DNA from: Mercenaria mercenaria
Lineage: Eukaryota > Mollusca > Bivalvia > Venerida > Veneridae
NCBI RefSeq assembly: GCF_021730395.1
Contig: NC_069367.1
Coordinates: 20,768,501-20,832,500, forward strand
Length of the DNA: 64,000 bases
Direction of reading: 5' to 3'
Made by a program: the position numbers and the translations under genes. The notes beneath the pieces are model-generated. The model did not search any database. It was given only the letters and a program-made list of their open reading frames with translations, and was not told where the DNA came from. Shown here one piece after another: positions 57,261 through 64,000 of this stretch (position 1 is its first letter; each line of letters opens with the position of its first letter).

Positions 57261-58200
57261 TTATTTCAAGTAAAATATATTTTAATAAAACGTAACCGTT
57301 GAAAAGCTTAAGCCGCTCCATTATTTAGAAAACTTTCAATAAAATCATACCCGGAAATAGATATTTTTATACGCACAACCGAGATAAAATTTCACAATTT
57401 TCACTCTAGACTAACAATGTTCTAGGTAAACGTTTACGAAATGATCAACCGCTGCATTGTTTCAAAACCTAAGTAAAAACATTCCATAAGAAAAGATATT
57501 ATAACATCATGACAGTAAACGGGTTCGACTTTAAGCCATTCAATAGTTACATCTGGCCATACTTCGCTGTAGACGGTTCCTTATAATGGGTGTAAATGTC
57601 TTTACATTGAAATATGTAAATAACATGTCACAACATATATCAACTCCCGGCATAGGTTCATTCTGTTTTATTTTCCGTAATATAAAAAGTCTAAAACTTA
57701 ATAGCGATGAAATTAGCACTCGTGATAAAATAAAGATAAAATAATACAAAGTTTGCACAAATAATAATTCACGCGCTCTGTAAAGAAATACAAACTACAA
57801 TGTTGAGATATTTCTAAATATTCCTTACCACACCGACTGGTGAATTAATTGAAGTAATCGAAAGAATTCTACATGATTTTAATTAAGTTTTCTCTGCATT
57901 TTACCGGCTTACTCGTAAGAGTACATTAACTACTCTGAGGGCAGAAGGAATTTGGCAGTAAAAAGTACTAAGAGATTAAAAAGAACACCAGTTTATTTCT
58001 TTCTCTCATTCTATCTCTCATTCATACCCATAAAACAAACCAAGAAGATTGGTCATACATGACAAGAATTTACAAAGACTGTGCGGGTGCTATATTTTCT
58101 CTGGTTTTTTTAATTATATACTATTATACAGTCATTAGAAGTTAATAATTTGTCACTGTTATGATCTGGCTAGAGATTCATTGTGCAGTACAGTCAAACC
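57261..58200. other. No gene seen
   Basis: AT-rich, unique-looking sequence. Confidence 0.45.
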
Positions 58201-58368
58201 TGTCTATAAAGACCACCCTTGGGAGAGCCAAAATGTGGTCTTTTTTGGGAGCTGGTCTTTATTCACAGGTTAAGATACACTGTAAATGTTAAAATAGGAA
58301 ACAAAACATGTGGTCTTTAGAGCAAGGTGGTCTCTGTTCGGAGGTGGTCTTTAACACAGGTTTGACTG
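58201..58368. mobile_element. Mariner/Tc1-like MITE with TA duplication
   Basis: CAGTCAAACCTGTCTATAAA at the left, TTAACACAGGTTTGACTG at the right, flanked by TA on both sides. Second copy of 15655-15824 at about 85% identity. Confidence 0.85.
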
Positions 58369-59517
58369 TATATCATAAACACAGACATTGTGAGACTGTG
58401 AACATTTTGTTATAATAGATGCAAACGTACTGTCCCAATTATAGACGGAATTCATTTGTTAATATGATGATCCATAAGGCATATTCAAATTGACTGGTAA
58501 ACATATTCAAGTTCACGTAGTAAAGACATAATTATCAATTGCATTCTTTTGACTACGGAAGTAATAATTCAGTAACACAATACGGAAAACAGAAACTGAC
58601 TCACGTCAAAAAGTGCCTGTTCTAAAATTTCGTAAATGTGCAGTTTAAAGGTCACGGTTGATGATTTCCAGGAAATATTATATGTATTATATTACGATTA
58701 ATATTCTGTTTTCTGATATAATTTCCTTAAGTAAAATAATTTGATGTTAAACATTTTTCTTATCTCATTTTATTATTGTGATTTTACGGTTATTCTGTTA
58801 AAGGTAATAATGTGAGTTGTCATAGGAAATTTATTACATGTATAGTGAAGGACTTGATTGATGTATTCTTAATCCTAAGGTAAATCTTTTATTGCAATAT
58901 ATAGTAAAAATGTAAAAAGATGTAGCTATGTAGTAAAAATGTACATGAAAACGCATGTAAAAAATCTAAATTTATTTCTAAAATTGTTTTTAATTTCTTA
59001 TTTCTCAATAAATACAACTCAACTTAGTTATAGTTCAAAATTTTCACTAACTGAAACATGCCACTATTAACACGTAGTTATGTTTAAATACATTTTGCGT
59101 TAAGTATGATGTTTTTGAAACTTTCATGTGATATTTCAAAGCAAAACGGGTAAGTTGTATAAACTTTATGACAGTCTTATACTTCATTGTAAACAGTTTT
59201 GACCGGCAATAATTTCGGTATTGATCTATTAAAAATACTGGCGATTTTATACGAAAATGAGAACAAGAGAACGAATAGTAAACAGAAGAAAAACAAATTT
59301 ACACAAAGTATGTATTGCAAAATAAAAAAAATGATGCGAACCGTAAAAAGAATAACTATACAGTGATCACATAGCCATCCACTCATCTCTGAGGCTGTGC
59401 CAACAAGCCAACTATTATCTACCTTCGTACATTTTGTTTTAAACGAGATGGCTAATGAGTGTTTATTTACATACATGTTCTGCTAAAAATATAAAAAAAA
59501 TCCGGTTTAATTTGTAG
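58369..59517. other. No gene seen; upstream of a host exon
   Basis: AT-rich, likely intron of the plus-strand gene whose exons lie at 59518 and 60044. The 99-codon minus-strand frame at 59177-59476 is Phe/Leu/Val-rich with no splice support. Confidence 0.4.
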
Positions 59518-59624
59518 GTGACAGAAGTTCAGTCCTCATTTAGTGAGATACACACGACTGATAAATACATGTTGAAGCAGCTCATTCAGCCAATGCTGAC
59601 TGGAGGACAACACAGCTGTTCCTG
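59518..59624 (+). CDS. Host gene exon (product unknown)
   Basis: A TTTAATTTGTAG acceptor opens a 107 bp block, open in the frame VTEVQSSFSEIHTTDKYMLK then QLIQPMLTGGQHSCS, ending at a TTCCTG|GTATAG donor. The residues are well mixed and soluble, typical of a conserved domain fragment, but I recognise no family. The next exon at 60044 continues in compatible phase (two bases carried over), supporting one plus-strand gene with an intron of 419 bp. No transposon lies between them. Other exons must lie far outside, since none were found within several kb. Confidence 0.6.
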
Positions 59625-60043
59625 GTATAGTATTTTTCACTATTTTTTCCCACAGAAATCGGTATATTAGACTGCAAGATTATTTTTTTTATAGTTTCGT
59701 GTATGTAAATGTCTCCTAGTCATGAAGTGAGCCTTTTGGTACAAGAAACATATCTGATTTGACACGTTTTTTCCTGCAAATCAGTAACATACACATATAC
59801 ATAATAACGACTTATTTCCGCTTTATTATCTGGCATGTCAGGAAGTAAAGGTATATGCACATAAAGAGTATAATTATACAAAGAAAACGTTTTCCCAGCA
59901 AGTCGTATATAGAACCCATCCTTTATCTATAACTAGTATATATTATGTTATATTATCATAAATATATATTCTATAACTAATGGTACTGCCTTGAATCAAA
60001 ATCGCTATGATTATCAAAGTAATTACAAGGGTTTCATTTTCAG

Positions 60044-60072
60044 CTATCATGCAGCAGAACAATTCCGAAAAG
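60044..60072 (+). CDS. 29 bp micro-exon of the same host gene
   Basis: A TTTCATTTTCAG acceptor, 29 bp, and GAAAAG|GTAAGG donor. With the two carried-over bases from the 59518 exon it reads YHAAEQFRK. Both splice sites are strong and the phase fits, so a micro-exon is the simplest reading. It is too short for any frame-based finder. Micro-exons of this size often show tissue-regulated inclusion; that is general knowledge, not shown here. Confidence 0.5.
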
Positions 60073-60245
60073 GTAAGGGAGACGACAACGTTTTATACCT
60101 ACATTCATTAGTATTTTGTATATCATTTAATCTATGAGACATAGAACGCAACCAAGACAAATGATAGCAGATACGGGTCGGCTGAGTTTTTTTTATTAGA
60201 GAAAGTGAAATGTGTAACACCTCTCACACGTCCCTCCACTATCGC

Positions 60246-60694
60246 CTTAATGAGACGCACCACAGATAAACAGTATCCCATTGTGTTTTCATGATGGAAA
60301 TTATACATTATTAGCATAAAACAATTATCTATTCATTTTCAAAGATTGGCAGTGACATTGAGGAGGCCAGGACAAGTTGTTTACTATCTAAACGTTTTAT
60401 TAAATTAATCAGAGTATGAGAGTTTATGTCAAATGTTTAATTTAAGTTCAGACATCTTTTTTTTCTACAGTGTAAGATGTTTATTCAGCTGTGTTGTTTT
60501 TTTCAAAGTTTGAAATATACTGAAAAAAAAAACCTTGAAAGAATCAATGGATAAATTTATGAAAATACAATAATTCAGTAAAGGCCTAAAATCGTCCAAT
60601 TGTCATTTTGTAGTAAACTTGCATTATCATAATGATAAACACACAGTTCATGTTGGGGATAATAGTATGTCACTAGGTTGGGATGGGTCTTTAA
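60246..60694 (-). mobile_element. TTAAAGAC TIR repeat, copy 4, inverted
   Basis: Reverse complement of the family at 41509, 43500 and 43993: GAGACGCACCAC at the left, GGTTGGGATGGGTCTTTAA at the right, with TTTCATGATGGAAATTATAC and TCTACAGTGTAAGATG inside. It is the only inverted copy seen. Confidence 0.65.
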
Positions 60695-61119
60695 GCGGAC
60701 TGTATTATGACTTCATTATCCCATGAGTACAAAATAAGTACGAGGCGACATTTTCCGCAAATCACGTGGTAAATATTAGTAATAATAGACTCTTCCACGC
60801 ATTAGATACTACATGTATTCGATAAGACAGATCAGTGAAACCGACTATAGTAATAAAGGACCCTAATAGACATTTGCGAATTAAGACGAGTTAGAATGTT
60901 AACACTTAGGACGATTGATATTTCAAGGGGTCATCTCAACATAATCTAATTATATTAAGTGTGGTAGGAAAACGATTATTATGCCAGCATTTTGCGGTGG
61001 ATGATATAGATTTGGCTTTGTCTGTGTTATTATTAAATTATGCTGAAATGACCCCGTTAAATATCGATCATCTTAGGTGTTCACACTCAAAATGCCTACT
61101 AATGGCTAACTCGAATGCT

Positions 61120-61700
61120 CATGAGGGTGTGTAAATGTTGAGTTCTGCTCAACCCGGGGCTAGAGGGCGTGGAAGGTAGCATGCATTTCCACTACCGTCC
61201 ATGAACAGGCTCAATCAAACCGAGCCTGCAACATTTTCGTTTTTGTCGTGTTGAGCGACCTGTGAAGTTTCTACTTTTCTCTTTTTTATTATCACAGCAG
61301 CGTTGTTTGTGCCGTGTGGCGGCCGTAAAAAGTCTCCCCGTACATTCAATCAGGGTTGTTATATTTCGATCTTCTCAGATCGTTCAGCACGACTTTTATG
61401 TCGTGTTATTGGTACCGTTTAGTTTCTCAACATGACCATTTCGGCCTGGGTGGTTCCAATACTCCCGCTTTCATAGCCTTGGGTATTGTTAAATCACCCC
61501 TTGGATATGGTGCCTGCTTTTTAATTTTGTCTTTTGACAGTTCCTGTGATACGCAGGCTCCATAACCTCAGATCCCCTTCCTAAATTCCAGTTTGTTTAG
61601 TTCTGCCCATTGTTTTCTCGTTTAGGGCAAACCCTTTACTTTATCTGGGGACCAAACGCCGCTCTTCATGGAATTACAGGTGGAATAGCACTTTGTAATT
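61120..61700 (+). repeat. Interspersed repeat, class uncertain
   Basis: Contains TGTTGAGTTCTGCTCAACCC, GGGGCTAGAGGGCGTGGAAG, CGAGCCTGCAACATTTTCGT and GTCGTGTTGAGCGACCTGTG, which I recall as common in bivalve sequence. The 69-codon frame at 61356 (GGSNTPAFIALGIVKSPLGY) lies inside it. 60695-61119 and 61701-62524 hold nothing else recognisable. Confidence 0.45.
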
Positions 61701-62524
61701 TTTTTAGAACCTGCATATGATTTTGATATCATATTAAAGTAGAAGTTATCCCCGGCATGAAAGTGTAACTGTTTTCTTGGTTATTAGTGAAACTTTTTAG
61801 CTATGACGTCGCAAACATTACCATGCACGTCTGTTTTGGCGCCACGTTAAAAAGCGATAAAAATCGGTTTATTTTCTCTCATTTGTTTATTTTTCAATTT
61901 ACGGCAATGAAATTTACATCTTTATGTGTGTTATACAAAGGTCTACGGCGCTGGATGGTATTTGTCACTTTTGTTTTCAAAACGATGAAAAAAAAATGAA
62001 GAAAAACGACATTCTCAAAATTTTAGTTTTATTGAAAAAATAGCACACCCGTTTAATTAACGGGAAAACGGCTCGAAATTTTTTTGCCAAAATTTTATAT
62101 ATTCAAGTTAAAATTATGTTTAATAAAACTTCAAAAAATTGAGAACTTTTACCATCTAGTATTTTTTTTAATCACTGATTTTGTCCCCTATCCGACGAAC
62201 AAAAAATGACGTCAAAGTGCGTTCTTACATACAACGTGGGTATGGTTTCGTAAGAATATTCTATATACATGTACTTAAGAAGGCATGTATGCACTGAATA
62301 TTCCGCTATAAATGTACTTCATTTTTCTCAATTCTTAATTGTTTTATAATAAAAATATTTCATGAAAGAATTTTGTTTGATCTGGCAAAAAATTGCCGTC
62401 ATGTAGGCAATCAAAGTCATTTGAAAATATACCAATTTTTCATTTTTTACGAAAAGAAAATTGTTTAAAAATTTTAATAGCTGAAGAATGTAAAAGCTGA
62501 AGAACGTTAAAGAAGGATCTCGAG

Positions 62525-62780
62525 CCCGCCCGCTTCACTCAATAGTGAGAGCGCAGATCTGCGGATCGCGGGTTCGTGAGTTTGAGCCCTGAGCGAGGTA
62601 CGTTCTCCGTGACGATATGATAACAGACAGTGTCTGAAACCATTTGTCCTCTACCTCTGGTTTATGAGGGGAAATTGGCAGTTACTTAGCGGAGAACATG
62701 TTTGTACTGGTACAGAATCCAGGAAGACTGGTTTGGTCAACTGCCCGCCGTTACATAACTGAAATACTGCTGAAAAACTC
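62525..62780 (+). mobile_element. tRNA-derived SINE, near full length
   Basis: The head has GAGAGCGCAGATCTGCGGAT (A-box side) and GAGTTTGAGCCCTGAGCGAG (B-box side). The body has ACGTTCTCCGTGACGATATG, TTTGTCCTCTACCTCTGGTT, TTTGTACTGGTACAGAATCC and GCCCGCCGTTACATAACTGA. The terminal CGTTAAAC is not clear. Best preserved of the copies here. 62781-63254 holds nothing recognisable. Confidence 0.8.
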
Positions 62781-63254
62781 AAGACAAACAATTAAAAGAA
62801 GAATCTCATGACTACAGTGAGGTCACACGAACATGTGACATAACAGATTCAATCAAGTGTAGTGATAAAGACAATGTCTTACAGGAATACTTTTCCGCAG
62901 GCGGTAAATATGTTTTTTTTTTCTAAAATGTAGTAGTGTTTGACAATACCTTGTTTTCCTTTAAAATTATAAAACTTTGCAGTGATAGGTGTTGGAATGT
63001 AGATGTTTAGATTTTATACATGTACTTTTACCTTTGCTAGTAACTTAAGTAACAGTTCGTGCTTTATTTTGTTGAGAATCAGAGACGTTGCAGTTTTGAT
63101 AATTTCAGTTTCAGTTCACGCTTATTATTACATTGATAAATAAAATTCAGACGTATGCGTACATTTGTGATTAAAAACTTTTTCAAGCGATGTTAATATA
63201 TACTATGGTGGTATGTTTAGAACATGCATCTATGTTTTTAAAAAGATTAATTTT

Positions 63255-63345
63255 TTTCGCGCGCATGACATCTTATCTCGTGGTCACGACATCTTATCTT
63301 GTGCTCTCGACAACTTATCTCGTGTGCAAGAAATATTATCTGGAG
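63255..63345 (+). repeat. 24 bp minisatellite
   Basis: GACATCTTATCTCGTGGTCA and variants repeat about four times. It encodes repeated SYLV-type text by chance. The repeat TCGTGGTCACGA is itself palindromic. Confidence 0.8.
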
Positions 63346-64000
63346 CGCACGACATTTTGGCATTTTAAAACTAGCATGGCGCACCGGCCTTCCGCAGTCT
63401 CATTACTACACTACTATAAACGAAACCCACTTCCAAAATGATAAAAATGGAATTACTAAATAATAAATTATAAAATATTTAAAATATTAGGCGCTGTGCC
63501 ATTCAGTTATTTCGCCTATCTGAACATCACCACCACTCCTACCGCCCCCGCCCCCACAACCAACAAAAAAAAAAAGATATTAATAGAAAAAGAAACGTCG
63601 TATCAAGTTGGCCTTCCGGAATAACGAAATACGATTGAATTAATCAAAGTTGCGATAAAAAGTGGTGATAATTATGATATATTTCTCTGTCCCCAACGAA
63701 ATATTCGATATACTCTATCCCCACTTACCTGACCCCTATCCACCCCACATCCTGAACAGATCATCGGTGAGTCCAACAGTGACACGATGTGACTTTTGAA
63801 TAACAAAATTTTTCATGTCATATAGATGCAGGGAAATATTCATGCATGAGTGCATGCAAGCGTATGTACGTGCGTGCGCGCGTGCGTGCGTGCGTCCGTC
63901 TGTCCGGTTAATCTTTGTCCAGATATTAACTTCATCGTATATTTTGAAAATATTCTATGCTTTACTCAGTGAGATCGATTCTCGCGAGCAAACACAGGAC
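63346..64000. other. No gene seen; (GTGC)n tract
   Basis: A CGTGCGTGCGCGCGTGCGTG-type tract at 63864-63905 ends CGTCCGTCTGTCCGG. This could be an inverted 3' end of a tandem-core element or an independent microsatellite. The rest is AT-rich. Confidence 0.45.

Noticed and set aside
63190-63441. 83-codon frame with SYLV repeats
   Set aside because: The repeats come from a 24 bp minisatellite.

Overview
The window looks like a gene-poor, AT-rich, repeat-packed stretch of a bivalve mollusc nuclear genome, most likely a heterodont (venerid-type) clam. The assignment rests on recognised repeat types and not on any database search: pearl/BIV160-like elements with internal tandem cores (5' AACAAGAG plus a small hairpin, 3' GAGCTA hairpin), tRNA-derived SINEs ending in CGTTAAAC, a GAGCCGTGCC palindromic MITE, and CAGTCAAACCTGT mariner-like MITEs. 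No prokaryotic operon, rRNA, CRISPR array or free-standing tRNA gene was seen. Coding sequence is limited to short exons with splice signals.

Layout. 0-4 kb: three tandem-core elements butted end to end, one carrying a fourth nested inside it. 4-10.3 kb: one minus-strand exon, a diverged inverted repeat (about 5.17-5.55 and 9.47-9.89 kb) around another tandem-core element, and a minus-strand coding relic whose 5' side stops at the edge of a transposon. 10-19 kb: more tandem-core elements, SINEs, a foldback element and mariner-like MITEs, plus one candidate exon at 12.05 kb. 19.5-23.8 kb: two minus-strand segments that look like the N- and C-terminal parts of an OTU-type cysteine protease domain, separated by two tandem-core elements. 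24.5-36.5 kb: further elements, including one nested in another. 36.5-41.4 kb: a higher-order tandem array, five units of about 945 bp, each built from five sub-repeats and ending in the element 3' hairpin, with the element 5' end present only at the left edge. 41.5-44.5 kb: three copies of a TIR repeat, one split by a small tandem-core element, plus a LINE relic.

45.5-53.5 kb is the most interesting part: an 8.0 kb segment bounded by 260 bp inverted repeats about 98% identical, each with a 20 bp-stem hairpin. It carries a minus-strand multi-exon gene of a family I cannot name, a plus-strand PHD-like zinc-finger exon, and a MITE in an intron. It is a candidate undescribed DNA transposon. Copies of a roughly 0.9 kb repeat flank it on both sides.

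54-64 kb: a very recent 300 bp tandem duplication across a palindromic MITE, a palindromic minisatellite, a plus-strand host gene with a 29 bp micro-exon (59.5-60.1 kb), SINEs and other repeats. Every tandem-core element with a recognisable 5' end lies on the plus strand. Their paired 5' hairpin and subterminal inverted repeats fit non-autonomous Helentron-type rolling-circle elements; that is inference, as no Rep/helicase gene was seen.
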